Positions 22,366 through 28,919 of a stretch of 28,919 bases of DNA are shown one piece after another. The notes beneath the pieces are model-generated. The model saw nothing but the letters and a program-made list of their open reading frames with translations, had not been told where the DNA came from and searched no databases. The position numbers and the translations under genes were made by a program. Origin of the DNA: Bacillota bacterium (GTDB lineage Bacteria > Bacillota > Clostridia > Lachnospirales > Lachnospiraceae); contig JAEZKD010000128.1 in assembly GCA_023415655.1 (NCBI GenBank), positions 1 through 28,919 on the forward strand, given 5' to 3'. Each line of letters opens with the position of its first letter. The stretch's first letter is position 1.

Positions 22366-23835
22366 TTAAGTTCCACAATAGGTTTTATAGCCACTGCAGC
22401 CTGTCGGAACCATTTGGTAATATAGTTCCACCTTCTCATAATCATATGGATTCTGTAATGCCTGAACAAGTGAATTCACGAGAGAGTAATCTCCATTTTC
22501 AACAGCAAGCTCCAATGCTTCCTCCACTCGATGATTTCTTGGTATGATCGTTGGATTGTTTGCCCTCATCAACGCATCGGATTCCTCTTTCGTGATATCT
22601 TGTCTTAATCGACGTGACTCCCAGAGCTCTTGCCACTGTGAGAATTCAATTGACTGCGATAATTTGCTAGCCTCCATTGAATGAGCTGTCAACTGGTAAA
22701 ACGTATGATTAAAATCTGCTTGATATTTTTGCATCATACTGAATAAGGCTTCGATGAGATGTTCATCCATCTCCTCTTCATTGGATAACCCGAGTTTATT
22801 CCTCATTCTTTCATACCAATGTCCTTGATAAAGCTTTGAGAATCCACCCAATTCCTTCTTCGCTATCTCAATTGCCTCTTCCTTTGTGTTCGCTAAGAAA
22901 GGAACTAAGGTTTCTGCAAATCTTGTGAGATTCCATAATCCAATCTTTGGTTGGTTTTGATAAGCATATCGTCCATACGTATCAATTGAGCTAAACACTG
23001 TCTTTGGATCGTATTGATCCATAAATGCACATGGTCCATAATCAATGGTCTCACCACTAATTGTCATATTATCGGTATTCATAACTCCATGTATAAATCC
23101 AACACTCTGCCATTGGGCAATCAAACTTGCCTGTGCCTTAATAACTTCCCTTAATAATCCCAGATACAGATTCGCTTCGTTTTGAACCTGAGGATAATGT
23201 CTCTTTATTGTATAATCGGCTAATTGCTTTAATTCTTCTTGACTTCTAAAATGACTCGCATATTCAAACGTACCAACACGAATATGACTTTTCGCCACTC
23301 GAACTAATATTGCACCTGGTAACGGTGTTTCACGAAATACATTCTCGCCCGTTGTTAGAACTGCGAGGCTTCTAGTGGTTGGTATTCCTAGGCCATGCAT
23401 TCCTTCACTTATGATATATTCTCTTAACATCGGTCCAAGTGACGCTTTTCCGTCTCCTCCTCTGGAATATGGTGTTCTTCCAGAACCTTTTAGTTGAATA
23501 TCCAAACGATTCCCTTTATTTGTAACACACTCTCCAAGAAGTATTGCTCTTCCATCTCCTAACATCGTAAAGTATCCAAACTGATGACCTGCATACGCTT
23601 GTGCAATCGGATTTGTTCCTTTGATAATCTTATTACCAGATAGAACCTGTGCAGCCTCCTCACTTTGTAGCAGATTATAATCAAGTTGTAGCTCTTCACA
23701 TACCGTTTTATTTAACAGAACGATCTTAGGTGAAGGAACAACCTCTGGATACTGATTTGTATAAAAACAGCTTGGTAGCTGTTCATAGGAATTTTCTAAT
23801 TGTAATATTTTTGTTGTTTCGATTCTTCCTTCCAT
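22366..23835 (-). CDS. selO: Protein adenylyltransferase SelO (YdiU family)
   Basis: SelO is a pseudokinase-fold enzyme that transfers AMP from ATP to Ser/Thr/Tyr of protein substrates and is linked to oxidative stress responses. The 489-residue protein carries the family blocks QAYAGHQFGYFTMLGDGRA, LDIQLKGSGRTPYSRGGDGK, SEGMHGLGIPTTRSL and HGVMNTDNMTISGETIDYGP, the last holding the metal-binding Asn and Asp. It ends in YKTYCGT; the cysteine there corresponds to the selenocysteine region of animal SelO. Length and order are normal. GAGAGGAAACT precedes the ATG. Substrates here unknown. Confidence 0.95.
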   Translation of the reverse strand: MEGRIETTKILQLENSYEQLPSCFYTNQYPEVVPSPKIVLLNKTVCEELQLDYNLLQSEEAAQVLSGNKIIKGTNPIAQAYAGHQFGYFTMLGDGRAILLGECVTNKGNRLDIQLKGSGRTPYSRGGDGKASLGPMLREYIISEGMHGLGIPTTRSLAVLTTGENVFRETPLPGAILVRVAKSHIRVGTFEYASHFRSQEELKQLADYTIKRHYPQVQNEANLYLGLLREVIKAQASLIAQWQSVGFIHGVMNTDNMTISGETIDYGPCAFMDQYDPKTVFSSIDTYGRYAYQNQPKIGLWNLTRFAETLVPFLANTKEEAIEIAKKELGGFSKLYQGHWYERMRNKLGLSNEEEMDEHLIEALFSMMQKYQADFNHTFYQLTAHSMEASKLSQSIEFSQWQELWESRRLRQDITKEESDALMRANNPTIIPRNHRVEEALELAVENGDYSLVNSLVQALQNPYDYEKVELYYQMVPTGCSGYKTYCGT

Positions 23836-24137
23836 AGTTTCCTCTCTAATGGCATCTATTCATTTCAACTTTCTATCGGATTGCTTAAGTAGATAATCCC
23901 ACTTAGTACATTATAATATTCACACCATCATTATAAATTCTTAATCTCATCTCGTAAACAAAGAATTTCCTTTGTGAGATTCTTTGTTCGTTTATTGATG
24001 AGGAAAGCAACCTATTGCTTTCCTAGAGTATGTGCTTTTTAATTTTTCTTTCTATCATAATTCTTTCGTATCGTATGTTATTTTCATTGCATGAAAAAAG
24101 CATGTACCAACGCACATGCTTTCTTTTATCAAAATCA
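23836..24137. other. 302-bp intergenic region with hairpins between selO and the GH43 gene
   Basis: Three hairpins are visible. AACAAAGAAT (23957-23966) pairs with ATTCTTTGTT (23979-23988), loop 12. AGGAAAGCAA (24001-24010) pairs with TTGCTTTCCT (24015-24024), loop CCTA. The third is the GH43 terminator listed separately. The first two lie upstream of selO on its strand and may be leader structures or remnants. No gene is seen. Confidence 0.5.
24093..24123 (-). terminator. Terminator of the GH43 gene
   Basis: AAAGCATGT (24097-24105) and ACATGCTTT (24114-24122) form a 9-bp stem with an 8-nt loop. On the minus strand the hairpin is followed by a T run, 15 bp after the GH43 stop. Confidence 0.85.
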
Positions 24138-25454
24138 TTACTTTTCAAATACGAATTCCTTTAATTCAAACAAGATTCTTCCTTTTAACATGTCATTAAA
24201 AAAGCTACTTTCCAACTCTTCTACACATAAGAAAACTGCATGTCTACCAGTGACTGCCTTTACCTGCGTACTATACATTCCATTCGCAGTTCCGATCTCA
24301 ATCACTCCAATTTCTTCTCCATTCTCATAGTCATCCAGCAAGATACGAACTTTCGTATAACAACCCATACCTATCACATTCATATGAAACTGCATTGTCT
24401 TACTATTATAATCCTCTCCAAAGTCAAAATACTTCCAACCAAGAATCGCACCTTCCTTAATTCCGCTAACGGTTCGTTCAAAAATATCTTTTTCCGTAAC
24501 AAAGCATCCACCTTTTAATACACAGGCGATATCTGCTTTTGTAATCTCATAAGGATTAAGAGCATCCTCAAACCCTAAGGAGGTCATCTCCACTTGTGGT
24601 ATTGTTCCATCTTCTAAGATTTCTATTTTTTCAACGCAGCCTCTTCTTGACATAATCGTTCCATTGGTCATGCGATGATAAAAAATATACCATTGTCCAT
24701 TGATTTGACAGATCGATCCATGATTATTACCACCAGGATAATCCACCCCATTATCAATGATAACCCCACGATACTCAAATGGTCCCGTTGGATGTTTGGA
24801 TGTCGCATACACCAAAGGACTCGCTTTCTTCGGTGAATAAATCAAGTAATAGGTGTCATTTACTTTCCTTGGTGAGCAGGCCTCAAAGAATTCAAAAGGT
24901 TCTTCCACAGGGATAATATTCTCCTGGTAGGTATGATCAATAACTTCATACATATTCTCACCATTGATCTCAGCCATATAAGATCCTAAGTAACCACAAT
25001 AGATATAAACTCTTCCATCCTCATCTACCAAAACACCTGGATCAATGAAGATACCGTTATCATAGTGATTCTCAATGTTGTGTTTATAATGAAATAGGAA
25101 TTGAAATGGTCCTTCTGGTCGTTCACTCACACCAACACATCCCGTTTCTCCCATAATGTATGCATATAAGTAATATTTTCCATCCTTTTCAACAACATCT
25201 GGTGCAAAAAGCGCATGTGTGGAACCCTTTACATCTGATACATGATCTATGTCGTCTTTGGTATGAAAGGAATCTCCATGGCAAGTCCAGTGCGATAAAT
25301 TGTGGATGGAAGCGGACCACACTTTTAATTTATAATCACAGAATTTATCTGAACCTGCTATATCATGAGAGCCATAAATATAAACTCGATCACCGAATAC
25401 ACGTGGTTCCCCATCCGGTATGTATTCCCAATTTGGTAAATATGGATTTGGCAT
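24138..25454 (-). CDS. Intracellular GH43 glycosidase with C-terminal beta-sandwich domain
   Basis: A family 43 five-blade propeller glycosidase, likely a beta-xylosidase or alpha-L-arabinofuranosidase acting on plant oligosaccharides. In the 438-residue protein the catalytic trio is visible: D14 in YIPDGEPRVFGD (base), D138 in FIDPGVLVDEDG (pKa modulator) and E191 in FEFFEACSPRK (acid). Residues from about 310 form a CBM6-like beta-sandwich (KYFDFGEDYNSKTMQFHMNV). There is no signal peptide, so it acts in the cytoplasm on imported oligosaccharides. ATAGGAGG precedes the ATG, and a TATAAT lies about 50 bp before the start, without a clear -35. An XRE regulator gene sits directly upstream, same strand; no sugar transporter is adjacent. 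Exact substrate unknown. Confidence 0.9.
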   Translation of the reverse strand: MPNPYLPNWEYIPDGEPRVFGDRVYIYGSHDIAGSDKFCDYKLKVWSASIHNLSHWTCHGDSFHTKDDIDHVSDVKGSTHALFAPDVVEKDGKYYLYAYIMGETGCVGVSERPEGPFQFLFHYKHNIENHYDNGIFIDPGVLVDEDGRVYIYCGYLGSYMAEINGENMYEVIDHTYQENIIPVEEPFEFFEACSPRKVNDTYYLIYSPKKASPLVYATSKHPTGPFEYRGVIIDNGVDYPGGNNHGSICQINGQWYIFYHRMTNGTIMSRRGCVEKIEILEDGTIPQVEMTSLGFEDALNPYEITKADIACVLKGGCFVTEKDIFERTVSGIKEGAILGWKYFDFGEDYNSKTMQFHMNVIGMGCYTKVRILLDDYENGEEIGVIEIGTANGMYSTQVKAVTGRHAVFLCVEELESSFFNDMLKGRILFELKEFVFEK

Positions 25455-25657
25455 AATAATCCTCCTATAATGTTGTTATTGATAACTTTTATTTTACATG
25501 TAATTATAAGATTTTTCTTTGACATCCATGCCAAATATTTGAACTATCTTGCCATATTATCAGATTACAATCTCTTACTCTATACAATTAACATTTCGTA
25601 GGTGAATTTTATGATATCATCTATCCAATTACAGAATCACACACATTCAAGTTTCTA

Positions 25658-26701
25658 CTATTTCTCAAACTGATTCATCAGCTGTTTGAATTTGGGATGA
25701 TCTCTTAGAAAATCCAATTCACTGTCTACTTTCAAGGATTTACCTATAATATCTCTCATTTCTAAGCTTCCTTTCGTTTCTTTTAACTTCATATGAGGAT
25801 ACAATTTAGAATCACGAATTCCATACAAGGTATCAATCCCATCAATCATCTCTTCTAATAGTTCCAAACTCTTTTCAATATCATGCATCCTTATATAAAT
25901 GATATATTTTGCAGAAACCTCTATAAACTTTCCTAACTCAAATTGCTTTGCGACACAAGAAACCAACTCAACATAGATAAATGCTTCTTCATATTTCTTC
26001 TGTTCTGATAAGAGATCAACCATCTGAGTAAGATATGAGATCAAGGTATTTGAATTCTCGTAAATCATTGCTTCTAGAATTTCATATGCTTTCTCAATTT
26101 GCCCTTGATGTCTGTATATTTTTGCTTGTGTAACTCTCTTATCAAATCCAATCGGTGGTATTTGATCGAGTAATTTTTGAGCTTCCTCATATTTTTCATT
26201 GTTGATAAAATCATGAGATAAAAACATAATTGCCGTATTTGCCAACTCTTTGTTTTCACTAAATGCAACCATTTCAAACCAGGCTGTAATCTGGCGTTGA
26301 TATTTCTCTTTCTCTGGAATCTCATCAATTCCCATTACAAGAAACCCATTCATGATTTGAGCTACTGATAAAATTAATTTGTAACAATTTGGATATTCCT
26401 TCGTTTTATCACTTGCCTTTTGAAATGTTTTTTCAAAGCCCAAAGAACCATGTTCCGTAAGTAAATCCTGTATAAATTGGTTGATTTCAGGCTCTGTAAG
26501 CTCCTCCTGAAAGGAAAGTAAGGTATCCACGTTTGTTTTTAGTAATCTTGCCAAAGGAGCTAATAGAGTGATGTCTGGATATGAGATTGCATTCTCCCAT
26601 TTATTAACCGCAGGAGCTGACACTCCTAGAAAATTTGCAACTTGCTCTTGTGTTAGATTTTGTTCTTTTCTTAAGATACGTATTATTTCATTGATTTTCA
26701 T
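25658..26701 (-). CDS. XRE-family regulator with helical-repeat C-terminal domain
   Basis: A DNA-binding helix-turn-helix of the Cro/C1 type occupies about residues 3-60 (LRKEQNLTQEQVANFLGVSA, PAVNKWENAISYPD). About 280 residues of paired helices follow, resembling TPR repeats (for instance EEAQKLLDQIPP, KAYEILEAMIYEN, YEEAFIYVEL). That tail probably senses a protein or peptide partner, as in RRNPP-type regulators, but no candidate signal-peptide gene was found beside it. The ATG at 26701 is chosen: GGAGGT lies 6 nt before it, and a GTG two codons upstream touches that site directly. It may control the GH43 gene downstream; inferred only from adjacency. Confidence 0.88.
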   Translation of the reverse strand: MKINEIIRILRKEQNLTQEQVANFLGVSAPAVNKWENAISYPDITLLAPLARLLKTNVDTLLSFQEELTEPEINQFIQDLLTEHGSLGFEKTFQKASDKTKEYPNCYKLILSVAQIMNGFLVMGIDEIPEKEKYQRQITAWFEMVAFSENKELANTAIMFLSHDFINNEKYEEAQKLLDQIPPIGFDKRVTQAKIYRHQGQIEKAYEILEAMIYENSNTLISYLTQMVDLLSEQKKYEEAFIYVELVSCVAKQFELGKFIEVSAKYIIYIRMHDIEKSLELLEEMIDGIDTLYGIRDSKLYPHMKLKETKGSLEMRDIIGKSLKVDSELDFLRDHPKFKQLMNQFEK

Positions 26702-26735
26702 AATCACACCTCCAAAATACTATGTATTGTAAATA

Positions 26736-26778
26736 AAGAAAAAGGCCTTTTCTATCTATACAATAGCAAAAGCCTTTT
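26736..26778 (-). terminator. Terminator after the siderophore importer genes
   Basis: On the minus strand AAAAGGCTTTTG...GAAAAGGCCTTTT forms a long stem followed by TCTTTATTT. It sits about 180 nt after the ATPase stop at 26961 and just before the XRE leader, separating the two units. The A run on the other side makes it nearly symmetrical. Confidence 0.75.
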
Positions 26779-26960
26779 CAACTAACAAGTGATTCTGTAT
26801 TATGTTTTTGTTTGAAAAATTAACTGATAGTTATGTTAATAATGAATACTCTATCTTTCATCTAAATCATGATGATACACATAATACTTTCTTGGAGCAA
26901 CTTACCTTGACGTATGTTTGTGTAAATCGCTACCTATATCACATGAACTTATCTATCTTA

Positions 26961-27761
26961 CTAGCATGCATGATGTCTTCCAATCGGTACAATCATCGGA
27001 GAATTCGAAATCGGATCATTCATAATCTGACAGTCTAATCCAAAGACCTCTTTGACTAACTCTTCTGAGAGTATCTCTTGTGGTGTACCTTTTGCAATCA
27101 ACTCTCCTTTTTTCATTGCAAACAAATAATCTGCATATCGTGCTGACAGATTAATATCGTGTAATACCATTACAATCGTTGTACCCTTCTTACGATTTAA
27201 ATCCGTCAATAAATCAAGAATCTCCACTTGATAAGCAATATCTAGATAAGTCGTTGGTTCATCTAGCAATAAAATATCCGTCTGCTGTGCTAGAGCCAAT
27301 GCAATCCAAACTCTCTGCCTTTGACCACCCGATAACTCATCTACATTCCGATCGGCAAGATCCGTTATCTTCATCAAATCAAGCGCTTCTTCAATTGCTT
27401 TGTAATCTTCTTTATCCATACTTTTCATAAACGTACGGTATGGGAATCTTCCTCGTGCCACCAAATCTGAAACACGAATTCCTTCTGGTACAATTGGCGA
27501 TTGTGGTAATAACCCAAGGAGCTGTGCGAATTGCTTGGACGGATAATCATGGATGATTTTTTCATCCAATCGAATTTCTCCATCCATGACCTTATTCAGC
27601 TTACAAAAGGATTTTAACAGTGTTGACTTTCCACAACCATTTGCTCCTATGATTACACTAATCTGATTACTTGGAATCTCAAGATCAATCCCATCGATAA
27701 TGATTTTTTTATCGTATCCTGTCTGCATATTTCTTGCAGATAACGAATGTTGCTTCCTCAT
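26961..27761 (-). CDS. fepC: Iron-siderophore ABC transporter ATPase (FepC/FhuC type)
   Basis: This 266-residue ATPase powers uptake of iron chelates or a related compound. Walker A is GANGCGKSTLLK, the signature LSGGQRQRVWIALALAQ, Walker B DILLLDEPTTYLD, and the switch histidine is in VLHDIN; the order and the TTYLDIA variation are typical of the FepC/FhuC class. Its start overlaps the permease stop by 4 bp (ATGA), so translation is coupled. A cobalamin or heme importer ATPase would look alike, and no binding protein is in the window to decide. Confidence 0.92.
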   Translation of the reverse strand: MRKQHSLSARNMQTGYDKKIIIDGIDLEIPSNQISVIIGANGCGKSTLLKSFCKLNKVMDGEIRLDEKIIHDYPSKQFAQLLGLLPQSPIVPEGIRVSDLVARGRFPYRTFMKSMDKEDYKAIEEALDLMKITDLADRNVDELSGGQRQRVWIALALAQQTDILLLDEPTTYLDIAYQVEILDLLTDLNRKKGTTIVMVLHDINLSARYADYLFAMKKGELIAKGTPQEILSEELVKEVFGLDCQIMNDPISNSPMIVPIGRHHAC

Positions 27762-28792
27762 ACACGTTCTCCCTTCTTATTCATAGCAATCAGTAAAAAT
27801 AGCAAATAAGGCGCTCCTAATATTCCTGTAATAACTCCAACTGGATAACGAGTTGCGAATGCATACTGACCAATCAGATCCGAGGCTTGTACCAACACAA
27901 TACCTACAAGTCCTGCTACCAAAAGATTTGACTTTCCATGACCTGCAAGCTTTGTTGCAATCGGGCCTGCTAAAAATGCAACAGAAGCAATTGGTCCGGT
28001 CACTGCTGTTGAGAATGCAACGAGACAGACTGCACTTACAATCAATACAATATAGATGGTCTTAGTATTTACTCCTAAGGTTACTGCATAATCTTCACCC
28101 AATTGAATGGTAAGCATATGCTTACTTAGACTAAGAAGTATAATCGTAGCGACTACAACGACAAAGAACAGCCGAGGAATCTTATCCATCTTTATATTAT
28201 TTAAACTTCCATTTAGCCATTGTAGGGTAGCAGCCACATCATATTCTGAAGCTTTTAATAATAGAAAGGACGTAAAGGCTTTTAGCATTGCTTGAACTCC
28301 AATACCAATTAAGATCATTTTACTAGTCGAGAATTTACCATGCTCCACTGAAAGAGCATAAATAAAAAGTGCAATCACAATACCAGCAATCACTGAGATT
28401 ACAGAAACGAGTGTTTGATCTAAATTCAAAAGTAAAAGACAAAAAACTGCTACTGCACTTGTTCCCGAGGATACTCCGATAATATCTGGACTTGCCAAGG
28501 GATTCTTTAATAAGGTTTGGAACACATAACCTGACATACCAAAGGAAAAGCCTGTCAGAAGAGCTGCCAGTAACCTTGGAATACGCAAGGTCTTAATCGT
28601 AAACGTAGCTCCTTTGATTTCTTCCCCAAGGATTACCTTGATTACTGTTGACATGGAATAAACCGTGTTCCCATACGTCAACATAATTACAGCCAAAGAA
28701 ATCACACTCAAAAGAAGTAGAAAAACAGTTAGCTTCCATCGTTTCTGTCTTCTTAGATATCCTTGAAAGATGGACGTTGAATTATTTATCAT
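27758..28792 (-). CDS. FecCD-family siderophore ABC permease
   Basis: The 344-residue protein has about nine or ten hydrophobic helices and the FecCD landmarks: LRIPRLLAALLTGFSFGMSGYVFQTLLKNPLASPDIIGVSSG at residues 67-108 and GPIASVAFLAGPIA, GVITGILGAPYLLFLL near the end. It forms the membrane channel with the partial permease upstream and the ATPase downstream. ATGA overlaps at both ends (28789-28792 and 27758-27761) show tight translational coupling. Substrate is iron-chelate or cobamide; not resolvable. Confidence 0.93.
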   Translation of the reverse strand: MINNSTSIFQGYLRRQKRWKLTVFLLLLSVISLAVIMLTYGNTVYSMSTVIKVILGEEIKGATFTIKTLRIPRLLAALLTGFSFGMSGYVFQTLLKNPLASPDIIGVSSGTSAVAVFCLLLLNLDQTLVSVISVIAGIVIALFIYALSVEHGKFSTSKMILIGIGVQAMLKAFTSFLLLKASEYDVAATLQWLNGSLNNIKMDKIPRLFFVVVVATIILLSLSKHMLTIQLGEDYAVTLGVNTKTIYIVLIVSAVCLVAFSTAVTGPIASVAFLAGPIATKLAGHGKSNLLVAGLVGIVLVQASDLIGQYAFATRYPVGVITGILGAPYLLFLLIAMNKKGERV

Positions 28793-28919
28793 AAAGCTCG
28801 CACCTTCGCTTTCCGAATAATCAAGATTAATACCGGTGCTCCTAAGAATGCAGTAACAATACCTACCTCTAACTCCCCTGGTCTTCCCAAAAGACGTCCA
28901 ATCACATCAGAAAATAAAA
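28789..28919 (-). CDS. FecCD-family permease, C-terminal end (partial)
   Basis: The last 42 codons of a permease run from the window edge to a TGA at 28789-28791, overlapping the next ATG. The end DVIGRLLGRPGELEVGIVTA, then FLGAPVLILIIRK, matches the C-terminal signature of FecCD permeases (RPxELxVGIVTAxxGxPxF). It is the partner of the following permease in a heterodimeric channel. The 5' part lies beyond the window. Confidence 0.9.
   Translation of the reverse strand, partial: LFSDVIGRLLGRPGELEVGIVTAFLGAPVLILIIRKAKVRAL

Noticed and set aside
26802..27038. 78-codon plus-strand frame after the siderophore ATPase
   Set aside because: No ribosome binding site or promoter, overlaps the ATPase 3' end by 78 bp, and the peptide resembles no domain.

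Overview
The window is a low-GC Firmicute chromosome segment. Strong AGGAGG-type ribosome binding sites, sigma-A promoters of the TTGACA-17-TATAAT kind, spore-associated genes (gerW/ytfI, a spoVB-like flippase), a Na+-pumping decarboxylase subunit pair and a cytoplasmic GH43 glycosidase suggest an anaerobic plant-polysaccharide-degrading Lachnospiraceae species, near Lachnoclostridium phytofermentans. That placement is inferred from gene content and protein style, not from a search. No rRNA, tRNA, insertion sequence, prophage or CRISPR array is visible.

Layout. (1) Positions 1-700 hold the 3' tail of a membrane-protein gene, its hairpin, and then a roughly 290-nt gene-free block whose ends pair with each other (23-bp perfect inverted repeat plus an outer 8-bp stem). 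The block has a TATAAT box at its start and a strong terminator at its end, so it looks like an independent structured RNA. (2) Positions 706-9319, all minus strand: rpmB; gerW-ytfI; two uncharacterised genes; two ABC-2 permeases; pyk; and a rhomboid-fold membrane protein with a zinc-binding tail. The rhomboid-like gene has a consensus promoter (9366-9394) with an 18-bp palindrome behind it. (3) Positions 9446-12905, plus strand: rqcH (ribosome quality control) and a PHP-family histidinol-phosphatase, then a GNAT acetyltransferase with its own promoter. (4) Positions 13118-16293, minus strand: a sulfur-trafficking operon nifS - (unannotated open frame) - nifU - mnmA, driven by a consensus promoter with a 21-bp inverted-repeat operator at the transcription start. 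(5) 16401-17918: a spoVB-like flippase, convergent with (6) oadB and a 45-residue oadG-like subunit. (7) 19606-22158: an 850-residue fusion of CoA-disulfide-reductase, rhodanese, TusA-like and DsrE-like domains. (8) 22366-23835 selO (protein AMPylase); 24138-25454 GH43 glycosidase; 25658-26701 XRE regulator with a helical-repeat tail. (9) 26961-28919: an iron-siderophore type ABC importer (ATPase, permease, and a second permease cut by the window edge), each overlapping the next by 4 bp.

Several genes share a sulfur/redox theme. NifS takes sulfur from cysteine, NifU builds Fe-S clusters and MnmA puts sulfur on tRNA. The 850-residue fusion carries four successive persulfide-capable cysteine sites, SelO is linked to redox control, and the FecCD/FepC importer would supply iron. 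The best candidates for undescribed biology are the structured RNA at 347-638, the 84-codon open frame lacking a normal start codon between nifS and nifU, and the catalytically dead rhomboid with a zinc tail.
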